From Bacteroidales bacterium (GTDB lineage Bacteria > Bacteroidota > Bacteroidia > Bacteroidales > UBA932): a stretch of DNA of 64,000 nucleotides. Made by a program: the position numbers and the translations under genes. Below, in pieces: positions 36,489 through 44,970 of this stretch. The stretch lies in the NCBI GenBank assembly GCA_017647795.1, contig JAGCJX010000015.1:62001-126000 (forward strand), written 5' to 3'. The notes under the pieces are model-generated. The model was not told the DNA's origin, ran no database searches, and saw nothing but the letters and a program-made list of their open reading frames with translations. Position 1 is the first letter of the stretch; each line of letters starts with the position of its first letter.

Positions 36489-36521
36489 AAAAAGGCTGAC
36501 GTGTGAAACGCCAGCCTTTTT
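36489..36521. terminator. Bidirectional hairpin terminator
   Basis: AAAAAGGCTGACGT (36489-36502) pairs with ACGCCAGCCTTTTT (36508-36521) with one mismatch and a 5-base loop. A and T tracts flank both sides, so it can stop transcripts from the outer-membrane-type gene and from the POT transporter gene. Confidence 0.8.
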
Positions 36522-36544
36522 CATAATTATAGGGATCGGACGGA

Positions 36545-38212
36545 TTATGCGTTGGTCACACGTTCCAACCATTTCACCATACCCAACATCACACCCATGG
36601 AGATGAGGCAGAAGACTGCGAAGACAGCCCAGCACATCCATTGTTCCGGGAAGGTATTCAACATGGTTACACCGATAGCGATGAACAAGTTACCGATGGC
36701 AGTTGCAGTCAACCACAATGCTTGGCAGATACCTTGCAAGTGACGGGGAGCAATCTTTGACACGAACGAAAGTCCGAGGGGAGAGATGAACAATTCCGCT
36801 ACAGTCAAGAAGAAGTAGGTCAAAATCAACACCATCGGGTTGCATTTCATAGAAACTTTGATTGCATCAGCCAAACCTTTGAATTCTTCGCCTGAAGGAT
36901 AGTTGTTCACGATAGCGATAGCAGCCAAGAAGATGTAAGCACAAGCTGCGAGGAACATACCGATCACAATCTTACGAGGAGTAGAAACTTCTCTGCCTTT
37001 CTTCGACAAAGCGGCGAATACCCACATGATCACCGGAGTCAACAAGATCACAAACAAGGGGTTGATGCATTGCCAGATTTCCGGCGGAATCGCAGCGGTT
37101 GCAACGAAGTCACGAGCAAATACGGAGAGGGATTGACCGTTTTGGTGGAATGAGAACCAGAAGAAGACAGCTACACCCAACACTGCAAACAAAGCGTACA
37201 AACGTTGTTTGATTTCTTTTGCATTGGCTGCTTTTTCTTCAGCTGAATATTCAGTAACGGCTTTCTTTTCTTTCTTAGCGGGGTTGGGGAGACGGTTCTT
37301 CACGAAGAAGAAGATCACCAACGAAATCAACATAGCAACCACAGAAGCGATGAACGAGTAGTGAACACCGGTGTTGAATACGTTCAAGTATTGACCGCAG
37401 AATTCAGCAGTCACTTCACCAGTATGACCAACTTCAGCTGCCAACGAAGCCAAGTTTGCTTGGTCCACAGGGTTCATGGTTTCTGCACCTTCCAAGAATT
37501 TGTGGCAAAGACGGGGAAGGTCAGCGTTGTAAGAAAGGTTGTGCAAGTTCAACCACAAGCTGCGGAGCAAGGGAGCCACGAAGGGAGCAATCACACCACC
37601 GATGTTGATGAACACGTAGAAAATTTGGAAACCGGTGTCACGTTTTGATTTGGCTTCTGCCAACGCTTCGGGACCTTTTTTCGCTGCTTCTGCTTCAAAG
37701 TTGTCATACATTTGGCCGACAACAGCTTGCAAGTTACCTTTGAAGAGACCGTTACCCATAGCAATGATGAACAAGGCTACGCAAGTGAACACCAATACCC
37801 AAGAGAAACCAGAGGCTTCTGCAAATACAGGGATGGACAACATGCCGTAACCCAAAGCCATCACACAAAGACCCGTGATGATGGTGCCTTTGTAGTTTTG
37901 CGTACGGTCAGCAATGATACCACCGGGAAGGCTAAGTACATAAATAAGGAAATAGAAAACCGCATAAATCCAACCTGCTGCATCATCGCTGATACCAAAT
38001 TTTGAGCAGATGAACAAAAGAAGCACGGCGTTCATAATGTAATAACCGAAACGTTCACCCATGTTACTCAATGCAGCTGCGATCAAGCCCTTAGGGTGTT
38101 CTTTTCGTGCTTTGTTGATGTAGAATACCAGGAACGGTATTACCACAATCAGAATGGCGAGCAGAATCATCATCGGACGATTGGTCTCCCAAAGATTTGT
38201 AATGAATGACAT
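36545..38212 (-). CDS. POT-family proton-dependent oligopeptide transporter
   Basis: A 555-residue inner-membrane symporter of the PTR2 group within the major facilitator superfamily, which imports di- and tripeptides with protons. It has an additional N-terminal helix, then the signature region NMGERFGYYIMNAVLLLFI (ExxERF motif) and GGIIADR, and about 14 helices in all. A perfect -7 box TATCTTTG is the complement of 38270-38277, about 58 bases upstream. It is a single gene; the M20 dipeptidase at 40.4 kb could act on its imported peptides. Confidence 0.93.
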   Translation of the reverse strand: MSFITNLWETNRPMMILLAILIVVIPFLVFYINKARKEHPKGLIAAALSNMGERFGYYIMNAVLLLFICSKFGISDDAAGWIYAVFYFLIYVLSLPGGIIADRTQNYKGTIITGLCVMALGYGMLSIPVFAEASGFSWVLVFTCVALFIIAMGNGLFKGNLQAVVGQMYDNFEAEAAKKGPEALAEAKSKRDTGFQIFYVFINIGGVIAPFVAPLLRSLWLNLHNLSYNADLPRLCHKFLEGAETMNPVDQANLASLAAEVGHTGEVTAEFCGQYLNVFNTGVHYSFIASVVAMLISLVIFFFVKNRLPNPAKKEKKAVTEYSAEEKAANAKEIKQRLYALFAVLGVAVFFWFSFHQNGQSLSVFARDFVATAAIPPEIWQCINPLFVILLTPVIMWVFAALSKKGREVSTPRKIVIGMFLAACAYIFLAAIAIVNNYPSGEEFKGLADAIKVSMKCNPMVLILTYFFLTVAELFISPLGLSFVSKIAPRHLQGICQALWLTATAIGNLFIAIGVTMLNTFPEQWMCWAVFAVFCLISMGVMLGMVKWLERVTNA

Positions 38213-38321
38213 ACTGTTAAATGGTATTAGTTAATAAATAAAAATGTATAAAGTCGGTCTACAACTTGGCAAAGATATTAATATTTTATGAAAAGACTGT
38301 TCTATTTTGTTAAAAAGTTGG

Positions 38322-38329
38322 TAACTTTG
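38322..38329 (+). promoter_or_regulatory. -7 element of the lpxL-like gene
   Basis: TAACTTTG, a full match, 25 bases before the ATG at 38355. No TTTG is found at the -33 distance. Confidence 0.45.
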
Positions 38330-38354
38330 CCTATAAACTCTTGCACTCTGAGCG

Positions 38355-39284
38355 ATGGCACCTATGATTGAACGTATCTTGCTGTTTCTGGTCAGCATCC
38401 CGATATACCTGGTATCGTTACTGCCCCTACGGGTACATTATGCCTTTGCAGATTTATTCCATTTCCTGCTGTATCGCGTGATCCGCTACCGACGTTCGGT
38501 AATCACCATCAACCTGGCACGCTCGTTCCCCGACAAAAAATACCACGAGATTGAACGCATTGCCAAAGAGTTCTACCGGTACTTCCTGGATATTTTTGTA
38601 GAAATGATCTGGGCCTATTCCCGCAGTTCTGAAAAGGTCAACCGACGGGTCATCCTGGAAAACCCGGAAGTCATCCAGAAATTATACGGAAAAGGCAAGA
38701 ACCTCGTGGCCGTGTTGGGCCACTACGGCAACTGGGAACTCTGCTGTTCGATGGGACCTTACGCCCAACTCCTGAACATCGACATCCAACCCTCCGAAAA
38801 CTTCTTCATCTACAAGAAACAAAAAGGGTTCTCCGACCGTTTGGTCCGAATGTTGCGAGAGAAGAAAGGAGTCTGCACCTTGCTGGAGTCCGGACAAGTC
38901 TTCCGGCACGTGATGCAAAACCGCAACGGCAAAGGCATTTATTTTTTCATTGCCGACCAATCCCCCAGACACGGCGCCAAGTACGGACTGAAGTTCCTGA
39001 ACCAACCGACCCTGATGATCAACGGACCGGAATACATGGCCACCAAACTCGGCCTGCCGGTATTCTACGTCAGCATCGACCGCTATGAACGTGGCCGCTA
39101 CCGGTTCCGATTTACGGAGATCACCCCCGACGCTTCAAAAGAAGAACCGGGATGGGTAACCCGAAGATTTGCTGCCCTGCTGGAAGAAAGCATCCGCAAC
39201 AATCCTGCGTGCTGGCTCTGGAGCCACAAACGCTGGAAACGCTGGATCACCGAAGAAGAAAAACTAATACAGTACTTTGAATAA
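38355..39284 (+). CDS. Lipid A biosynthesis acyltransferase (LpxL/HtrB family)
   Basis: A 309-residue enzyme with one N-terminal membrane helix (about 6-24) that transfers a secondary acyl chain to lipid A at the inner face of the inner membrane. The catalytic HX4E motif is H123 to E128 (HYGNWE), followed by the family segments FFIADQSP and a closing SHKRWKRW region. Bacteroidota usually carry a single such gene. The DUF4831 gene starts 1 base after its stop. Confidence 0.92.
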   Translation: MAPMIERILLFLVSIPIYLVSLLPLRVHYAFADLFHFLLYRVIRYRRSVITINLARSFPDKKYHEIERIAKEFYRYFLDIFVEMIWAYSRSSEKVNRRVILENPEVIQKLYGKGKNLVAVLGHYGNWELCCSMGPYAQLLNIDIQPSENFFIYKKQKGFSDRLVRMLREKKGVCTLLESGQVFRHVMQNRNGKGIYFFIADQSPRHGAKYGLKFLNQPTLMINGPEYMATKLGLPVFYVSIDRYERGRYRFRFTEITPDASKEEPGWVTRRFAALLEESIRNNPACWLWSHKRWKRWITEEEKLIQYFE

Positions 39285-39285
39285 T

Positions 39286-40383
39286 ATGAAAAAACACATT
39301 TTACTACCGCTGGTCCTTTCCTTGTCTGCTGCCCTGTGGATGGGCGAAGACCGTGCCTGTGCACAGGACCGATTGGCTGAGAATACCAACGGTTCCGTCA
39401 TCTATACCTTGCCTCGAACCTCCATCCGTCTGACGGTGGAAGCTGTTCGGGAATCTTATTACGCAGGTCCGTATGCACGATTTGCATCGAAATATTTGGG
39501 CATTGAGGTCCCCGAAAGCAACTCGGTAAACTACCGTTTGCAAAGCATCACGCTCATCCCGACCGTTGAAGCAGACCCGCAACTGCGTATGGTCGCGGAC
39601 CTTTCGTCCCTGAAAAAACCGAAAGCCGTCACCGACTTCTTTCAACTCTCCTCGCAAGGTCTGGTCATCCTCTCCGATGATACCCAAACAGGCGAAGAAG
39701 TTTGGCGTTTCCCTGCCCCGGTAGATCTGGCCGACCGACAAACCAAAGGAATGACCTCCAACCTCACCGAAACCGAGACCACGATGTACCGCAGTGTCCG
39801 CTCCGGTAACGGTTTTGAAAGGGTACCCGTCACCCAAAGTCAAGTTGTTTCCAAGAGCCTTGAGACCAAGGCTGAAGAAGCTGCCCAACTGATCTTTGAC
39901 TTGCGTCGCAAACGCATCCAGATCATCACCGGAGACACCGACGCCACCTTCAGCGGCAGCGCCCTGGATGCCGCCATTGCTGAAATCAACCGGTTGGAAG
40001 AAGAATACCTCTCCTTATTTTTGGGCGAACGTACCGAAGCTGTGGAAACCTTGAGTTTTGACGTCGTTCCCGAAACCACCGAAGAACGCCAATTGCAGAT
40101 AGCGTTCCGGATTTCTGAGGAAGAAGGCATCCTGCCGGCAGACAACGTAGCCGGTCGTCCCGTGGCCTTGGAACTGATTCCCGAAGCCACCGAAGCAGAA
40201 ACCACCCAATATCTGGGCGATGGTATCCCTCCGAAAAAGCCAACCGAGGAAATCACCTACCGCATCCCGAGCATCTGCACCGCCCGCCTCTCTGACGGAC
40301 GACAAGTGCTGTTGCAAACCCGCATCCCGGTCTACCAAATGGGCAAGACCTTGAGTTTCCCGATTGGTGCCGTCATCAAATAG
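39286..40383 (+). CDS. DUF4831 family exported protein
   Basis: A 365-residue protein with a signal peptide (core about 5-20, cleavage near ACA-Q). The mature part begins with VIYTLPRTSIRLTVEA, the opening strand I know from DUF4831 proteins, and is otherwise acidic and soluble. The family is common in Bacteroidales and has no known role. The ATG at 39286 gives the best signal peptide. It follows the acyltransferase gene by 1 base and precedes the dipeptidase gene by 36 bases. Confidence 0.8.
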   Translation: MKKHILLPLVLSLSAALWMGEDRACAQDRLAENTNGSVIYTLPRTSIRLTVEAVRESYYAGPYARFASKYLGIEVPESNSVNYRLQSITLIPTVEADPQLRMVADLSSLKKPKAVTDFFQLSSQGLVILSDDTQTGEEVWRFPAPVDLADRQTKGMTSNLTETETTMYRSVRSGNGFERVPVTQSQVVSKSLETKAEEAAQLIFDLRRKRIQIITGDTDATFSGSALDAAIAEINRLEEEYLSLFLGERTEAVETLSFDVVPETTEERQLQIAFRISEEEGILPADNVAGRPVALELIPEATEAETTQYLGDGIPPKKPTEEITYRIPSICTARLSDGRQVLLQTRIPVYQMGKTLSFPIGAVIK

Positions 40384-40419
40384 ACATACAATAGTAATAC
40401 ACATACAAATTTGAACACA

Positions 40420-41874
40420 ATGAATATCCAAGATTTGAACCCGAAGTCCGTGTGGAAAAACTTCTACGCGTTGACCCAAATCCCCCGCCCCTCAAAACGC
40501 GAAAGCAGAGCCGTTGAATACTTGGTTGAATTTGGTAACCAACTCGGTTTGGAAACCATCAAAGATGAAGTCGGCAACGTCATCATCCGCAAACCCGCTA
40601 CCCCGGGCATGGAAAATCGCCAAGGCATCATCCTGCAAGCACACATCGACATGGTTCCCCAAAAGAACAACGACAAAGTGCACGATTGGGACAATGACCC
40701 CGTAGAACCCCGCATCGTAGAAGACTGGGTCTATGCAACAGGAACCACCTTGGGAGCTGACAACGGATTGGGTTGCGCAGTTGCCATGGCTGTATTGGAA
40801 GCCACCGATTTGGTACACGGCCCCGTTGAAGCCCTCTTCACAGTGGACGAAGAAACCGGCATGACCGGTGCCCGCGCCCTGCAACCGGGTGTATTGAAAG
40901 GCGACATCCTCATCAACCTGGACTCTGAAGACGAAGGTGAATTGTACGTAGGCTGCGCCGGTGGTCTGGACGTAACTGCAACCTTCCACTACCAAGAAGA
41001 AGCATTGCCTGCCGGTTATGTCGTACGCGAATTGAACGTCAAAGGCCTCCGTGGGGGTCACTCCGGTATGGAAATCAACCAAGGCCGCGGTAACGCCAAC
41101 AAAATCATGGTTCGCCTCCTGTTGCCCTTCTTGCGCGACTTGGATGCTCGTTTGCTCTGCGTAGAAGGTGGCAACATGCGCAACGCAATTCCCCGCGAAG
41201 GTGTTGCTTGTGTAGCCTTCCCCGAAAACCGCGTAGCAGAAGCAGAAGCGCTCGTAGCCCGCACCCTCGCAGAAGCACAAAACGAATACGGTCCGGTAGA
41301 TCCGGGCTTGGAAATCTTCTTGGCTCCGTGCGAATGCCAAGGTCCGGCCATTGAACAAGCGGTTGCCCTCAAAGCAATGCGCGCAGTGTACGGCTGTCCG
41401 AATGGCGTTGACCGCATGAGTTTGGCAATGGAAAACTTGGTTGAAACTTCCAACAACCTCGCCATCGTCAAATCAGAAAACGGAACCATCGTGGTAAAAA
41501 CCCTGATGCGTGGATCCATCGACTCGGCAAAAGCAGACTTGAGCGAATCCATCCGCGCAGTCTTCGAATTGGCAGGTGCAGAAGTACAACTCACCGGTGG
41601 CTACTCCGGTTGGCAACCCAACATGGCTTCCCCCATCTTGAAAGCCATGAAAGAAACCTACCAAGCCTTGTACGGTATTGAACCCGCTGTGAAAGCAATC
41701 CACGCTGGTTTGGAATGCGGTATCCTCGGTGGTATCTACCCGAACTGGGACATGATTTCTTGTGGTCCGACCATCCGTTCTCCTCACTCTCCCGAAGAAC
41801 GCGTATGCATCCCGACCGTAGAAAAATGGTGGAACTTCGTGGTTGCAGCCCTCGAAAAAGCACCCTTGAAATAG
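40420..41874 (+). CDS. pepD: Aminoacyl-histidine dipeptidase (PepD, family M20C)
   Basis: A cytosolic di-zinc dipeptidase of broad specificity. The 484-residue protein has the metal ligands H75 and the catalytic D77 in HIDMVP, D114 in GADNGLGCA, the general base E144/E145 in VDEETGMTGA, and a lid domain inserted in the middle. A frame extension to a TTG at 40411 is rejected in favour of the ATG at 40420. Highly biased codons suggest strong expression. The hairpin at 41913-41944 follows its stop. Confidence 0.95.
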   Translation: MNIQDLNPKSVWKNFYALTQIPRPSKRESRAVEYLVEFGNQLGLETIKDEVGNVIIRKPATPGMENRQGIILQAHIDMVPQKNNDKVHDWDNDPVEPRIVEDWVYATGTTLGADNGLGCAVAMAVLEATDLVHGPVEALFTVDEETGMTGARALQPGVLKGDILINLDSEDEGELYVGCAGGLDVTATFHYQEEALPAGYVVRELNVKGLRGGHSGMEINQGRGNANKIMVRLLLPFLRDLDARLLCVEGGNMRNAIPREGVACVAFPENRVAEAEALVARTLAEAQNEYGPVDPGLEIFLAPCECQGPAIEQAVALKAMRAVYGCPNGVDRMSLAMENLVETSNNLAIVKSENGTIVVKTLMRGSIDSAKADLSESIRAVFELAGAEVQLTGGYSGWQPNMASPILKAMKETYQALYGIEPAVKAIHAGLECGILGGIYPNWDMISCGPTIRSPHSPEERVCIPTVEKWWNFVVAALEKAPLK

Positions 41875-41880
41875 ATATTA

Positions 41881-41911
41881 TTTGCAGATTGTTAAATAAT
41901 TACTAAATTTG
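41881..41911 (+). promoter_or_regulatory. rpsF-rpsR-rplI promoter
   Basis: TTTG at 41881-41884, a 19-base spacer and TAAATTTG at 41904-41911 fit the consensus perfectly. Transcription should start at about 41916-41918, inside the left arm of the following hairpin. Confidence 0.75.
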
Positions 41912-41912
41912 C

Positions 41913-41944
41913 AGCCCTTTTGGAATATCCGAAAGGGCTTTTTT
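41913..41944 (+). promoter_or_regulatory. Terminator-like hairpin at the 5' end of the rpsF transcript
   Basis: AGCCCTTT (41913-41920) pairs with AAAGGGCT (41932-41939), and an inner T-GGA/TCC-G extends the stem around a 3-base ATA loop; TTTTTT follows. It is a full intrinsic terminator, either for pepD or an attenuator in the rpsF leader. A CCG is present near the tip; S6:S18 leader motifs also have a CCG, but the match is loose. Confidence 0.6.
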
Positions 41945-41967
41945 AAACCAATTTAATAATAATCAGT

Positions 41968-42309
41968 ATGTTAAAACAGTACGAAACCGTTTTCATTGCA
42001 ACTCCCGTTTTGTCTGAAGCTCAGATGAAGGAAGCGGTAGAAAAGTTCCGTGATCTGATTGTTGCCGATGGTGGTGAAATCGTTCACGAAGAAGATTGGG
42101 GTCTTCGCAAGCTTGCTTACCCGATCCAAAAAAAGACAACTGGATTCTATCACTTGATTGAATTCAAAGCAGAACCTGCATTCATTGCAAAATTTGAAAC
42201 CGAATACCGTCGTGACGAACGCATCATTCGTTTCTTGACTTTCGCAATGGACAAACATTCAATCGCTTATGCTGAACGCAGACGCGCTAACAAACAAGAA
42301 GCTAAATAA
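41968..42309 (+). CDS. rpsF: 30S ribosomal protein S6
   Basis: S6 pairs with S18 on the platform of the small subunit. The 113-residue protein begins [17 protein letters not shown] and contains the strand motif [25 protein letters not shown]. It ends in a basic ANKQEAK, unlike the E. coli protein whose Glu-Glu end is extended by RimK; this matters because a RimK-like domain is encoded next door at 43.2 kb. No Shine-Dalgarno sequence precedes it. Confidence 0.97.
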   Translation: MLKQYETVFIATPVLSEAQMKEAVEKFRDLIVADGGEIVHEEDWGLRKLAYPIQKKTTGFYHLIEFKAEPAFIAKFETEYRRDERIIRFLTFAMDKHSIAYAERRRANKQEAK

Positions 42310-42312
42310 TTG

Positions 42313-42318
42313 AGGAGG
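42313..42318 (+). promoter_or_regulatory. Strong Shine-Dalgarno sequence of rpsR
   Basis: AGGAGG ends 7 bases before the rpsR ATG. Nearly all other starts in the window lack such a sequence. Confidence 0.75.
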
Positions 42319-42325
42319 TAGAATT

Positions 42326-42598
42326 ATGGCAAATGTAACTAACAACGAAATCCGTTATTTGAACCCTCCGACAGTTGAGGTGAAAAAGAAAAAATACTGC
42401 CGTTTCAAAAAAGTAGGCATCAAATACGTTGACTACAAAGACGCAGAATTCTTGAAACGTTTCTTGAACGAACAAGGTAAGATTTTGCCTCGTCGTCTCA
42501 CCGGTACCTCTTTGAAATTCCAACGCAAAGTGGCTCAATCCGTGAAACGCGCAAGACACTTGGCTTTGCTTCCTTATGTAACTGACTTGTTGAAATAA
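42326..42598 (+). CDS. rpsR: 30S ribosomal protein S18
   Basis: S18 binds S6 and sits beside S21 near the 3' end of 16S rRNA. The 90-residue protein has the family core [20 protein letters not shown] and the conserved [31 protein letters not shown] region. It starts 16 bases after rpsF behind a strong AGGAGG. In Bacteroidota ribosomes S6, S18 and S21 mask the anti-Shine-Dalgarno, so this exception may be a feedback switch. Confidence 0.97.
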   Translation: MANVTNNEIRYLNPPTVEVKKKKYCRFKKVGIKYVDYKDAEFLKRFLNEQGKILPRRLTGTSLKFQRKVAQSVKRARHLALLPYVTDLLK

Positions 42599-42602
42599 TC
42601 GT

Positions 42603-42608
42603 AGGAGG
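42603..42608 (+). promoter_or_regulatory. Strong Shine-Dalgarno sequence of rplI
   Basis: AGGAGG (followed by AG) ends 10 bases before the rplI ATG, the second such site in this operon. Confidence 0.7.
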
Positions 42609-42618
42609 AGATAAGAAT

Positions 42619-43074
42619 ATGGAAATCATTTTGAAACAAGACGTAACTAACCTCGGTCACAAAGATGACATCGTAGTGGTTAAAAACGGTTATGCCGTGA
42701 ATTACTTGATTCCGCAAGGAATGGCAATTATGGCAACTCCTTCTGCTAAAAAAGTACACGCAGAAAACCTCAGACAACGTGCTCACAAAGAAGCTAAACT
42801 TCGTGATGATGCATCTGCATTGGCTGGCAAATTGGAAGGTATGCTCGTGAAAATCGCTACCAAAGTTAGCGAATCTGGCAAAGCTTTCGGTTCTGTAAAC
42901 AACATCCAAATCGCTGAAGCATTGGTAGCTCTCGGTTTCGAGATCGACCGCAAAGACATCACCATCAAAGGTGCTGACGCTTTGAAAGAAGTGGGTGCTT
43001 ACGAAGCAGTTGTAAAATGCTACAAAGACATCAAAGCTACTGTACAAGTAGAAGTTGTCGCTGCTGAAGAATAA
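42619..43074 (+). CDS. rplI: 50S ribosomal protein L9
   Basis: L9 binds domain V of 23S rRNA near the L1 stalk. The 151-residue protein starts MEIILKQDVTNLGHKDDIVVVKNGYAVNYLIP, the standard N-terminal domain, joined by a long helix (about 40-75) to the C-terminal domain with VKIATKVSESGKAFGSV. Third and last gene of the rpsF-rpsR-rplI operon; a terminator follows. Confidence 0.97.
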   Translation: MEIILKQDVTNLGHKDDIVVVKNGYAVNYLIPQGMAIMATPSAKKVHAENLRQRAHKEAKLRDDASALAGKLEGMLVKIATKVSESGKAFGSVNNIQIAEALVALGFEIDRKDITIKGADALKEVGAYEAVVKCYKDIKATVQVEVVAAEE

Positions 43075-43092
43075 TCTCAGACTTCACATACC

Positions 43093-43123
43093 AAAGAGGG
43101 CACGAAAGTCGCCCTCTTTTTTT
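43093..43123 (+). terminator. Terminator of the rpsF-rpsR-rplI operon
   Basis: AAAGAGGGC (43093-43101) pairs with GCCCTCTTT (43111-43119), with an ACGAAAGT-type tip, and a run of seven or more T follows. Confidence 0.85.
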
Positions 43124-43156
43124 ATGCTGTTTACTGACCAGATCCGGCGGATCACT

Positions 43157-44935
43157 CTACCGGGACATGGCATCCGCGTAACACGCTTCCAGCAATTTTC
43201 GGGGCATGTTGTAATCAGAAACCGAAGAAATCGTCCGAAAACCCGCATTGCCATTGACCTCACAAACAGTCCACGAACCATCGGGCATAAAGAGCAGATC
43301 CACGCCAGAGAAGAACAAACCGACAGCCTGCGAAGCAGCTACTGCCAACGATGCAGCCGCTTGGCCAGCCTGCGTTGTCAGATCAAAAGGCAGAGCAGAA
43401 CCTCCTTGGGCGAAATTGGACTTGAACGAAGACTCGTTGTAGCGCAACACCGCTGCCACGGCACGATCACCCATCACCCACACCCGTACGTCACGTCCTA
43501 TGCTGTGTTCCACGTAAGCTTGACAGAGGTACGAAGAAGCCTGTTCCGACAAAGCAACAAAGTCCTCCTGTGTTTCCACCAAGAACACTTCCTCCCCTTT
43601 GGAACCCGTCCGGTGCTTGAAGACAAACGGAAGTCCCAAGGAAGATGCCTCCTCCCAGGAGCAAGGACCACACAAGGTTCGGGGCGTCGGCAACTGCGCC
43701 GCCTCCAAACGCTCATTTGTTGTCCATTTATCCCGAGAGGCAAACATGGCATCAGCCCGGTTGAATACCGGTATGCCTTGTTTCTCAAAGAATTCTGACA
43801 CAGGACGGTCATACCCACGAACCAGGACAAAATCAGGCCAACGCTCAGCCCCTTCAAAACCAAAGGCCGCTTTCGGCTCAAAATCTTCAAAAAACCGGAT
43901 TTTCACAACCAGACCCAAATGCCGCCCCTCCTCCTGAAACCAACTATAAGCCACATCCGAACGGTGGCGGGTGTACTCCGGATAAATCATCCACACTTCG
44001 GGAGCCGGATCTACCCAAACGATGGGGATTCCCCGACGTTCCATCCCCCGAAACCAAGTCATCTGCCGTTTGGCAAACTGATGGATCGCGGTACGCAACT
44101 GGGAAACCATCGCCTCATACGAAAGCTCACCCGTTAAGTACAAGGTGAGAAATTTGTACTCCAAACCGTAGTAAAGCAGGTTCTCTGCAGGAATTCCAGA
44201 CGCCAACAACTGACGGACCTCTTCCACCAGTCCCTCCTGCAAACGGGCTTCCAGGCGCAGGTCGATGCGCCGGTTTCGCTCATCCCGAGAAACCGAAACA
44301 CCCAGGTACAACACTTCATCCGGCTCAAACAGTACCCGTTCCCCTTCCCGATAAACCTCCTCGTCAGGATGCTCTGACTGATAAATGGCAATTTCCAGAG
44401 CCCGAATCAGCCGCTTGCGCGTATCGTAATCGGTATGATTGTGTAACTTCTTCAACGACGCAAGACGGGCAATCAGGACTTCATCCGTCTCCTGCTCCAA
44501 CTCCGCACGCAATTCCGGATTCGGTGGCACTTCGGGCAAGGAATACCCACGCAGGGCCGCCTCGATGTACAGACCCGATCCACCGCATAGGACCACGGGC
44601 TTACCCCGAGAAACGATGTCGGTAAAGGCCGCAGCAAAATCGCGTTGGTAGCGGAAGATGTCGTACTTTTCCCCTGCGTCTGCCACATCAATCAAATGAT
44701 AAGGCACCTGTGCCCGAGAACCATCCGGTCTCACAAAGGCATAGTCCGCCAAGTCCTTACCCGTTCCGATGTCCATCCCTCGATATACCTGACGGGAGTC
44801 TGCTGAGATAATCTCGGCCCCGAGGGCGTCCGCCAAACGAACGGCAAAACGGGTTTTGCCAGAGGCTGTCGGCCCCAATACACAAACAATGCGCTTGCCA
44901 CGGCATTGGTCCAATATCTGCTTAAAGTTGTACAT
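43157..44935 (-). CDS. miaA: tRNA dimethylallyltransferase MiaA fused to a RimK-like ATP-grasp ligase domain
   Basis: A 592-residue protein of two parts. Residues 1 to about 310 are a whole MiaA, which puts a dimethylallyl group on A37 of tRNAs reading U-starting codons: P-loop GPTASGKT (21-28), SADSRQVYRGMDIGTGK (44-60), and a C-terminal QFAKRQMTWFRG (286-297). Residues about 316-592 are an ATP-grasp domain of RimK type: N-terminal MIYPEYT, RDKWTTNERL (401-410), the lysine K440 in FVFK, the loop TGSKGEEV (443-450), SFKSNFAQGG (503-512), and metal ligands in GVDLLFMPDG and EVNGNAGF (559-566). The frame is continuous with a short linker. MiaA is normally about 300 residues alone. M316 (43988-43990) could be an internal start. 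The ligase substrate is unknown. Confidence 0.9.
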   Translation of the reverse strand: MYNFKQILDQCRGKRIVCVLGPTASGKTRFAVRLADALGAEIISADSRQVYRGMDIGTGKDLADYAFVRPDGSRAQVPYHLIDVADAGEKYDIFRYQRDFAAAFTDIVSRGKPVVLCGGSGLYIEAALRGYSLPEVPPNPELRAELEQETDEVLIARLASLKKLHNHTDYDTRKRLIRALEIAIYQSEHPDEEVYREGERVLFEPDEVLYLGVSVSRDERNRRIDLRLEARLQEGLVEEVRQLLASGIPAENLLYYGLEYKFLTLYLTGELSYEAMVSQLRTAIHQFAKRQMTWFRGMERRGIPIVWVDPAPEVWMIYPEYTRHRSDVAYSWFQEEGRHLGLVVKIRFFEDFEPKAAFGFEGAERWPDFVLVRGYDRPVSEFFEKQGIPVFNRADAMFASRDKWTTNERLEAAQLPTPRTLCGPCSWEEASSLGLPFVFKHRTGSKGEEVFLVETQEDFVALSEQASSYLCQAYVEHSIGRDVRVWVMGDRAVAAVLRYNESSFKSNFAQGGSALPFDLTTQAGQAAASLAVAASQAVGLFFSGVDLLFMPDGSWTVCEVNGNAGFRTISSVSDYNMPRKLLEACYADAMSR

Positions 44936-44943
44936 AGCAATGA

Positions 44944-44961
44944 CAAAAATAATTAATTTTG
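44944..44961. promoter_or_regulatory. Interlocked -7 elements of miaA fusion and smpB
   Basis: TATTTTTG on the minus strand (complement of 44944-44951) serves the miaA fusion, and TAATTTTG on the plus strand (44954-44961) serves smpB. They lie 2 bases apart. The smpB transcript would start about 5 bases before its ATG. Candidate -33 boxes sit at 23 bases, a little far. Confidence 0.45.
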
Positions 44962-44970
44962 CACTCGATT

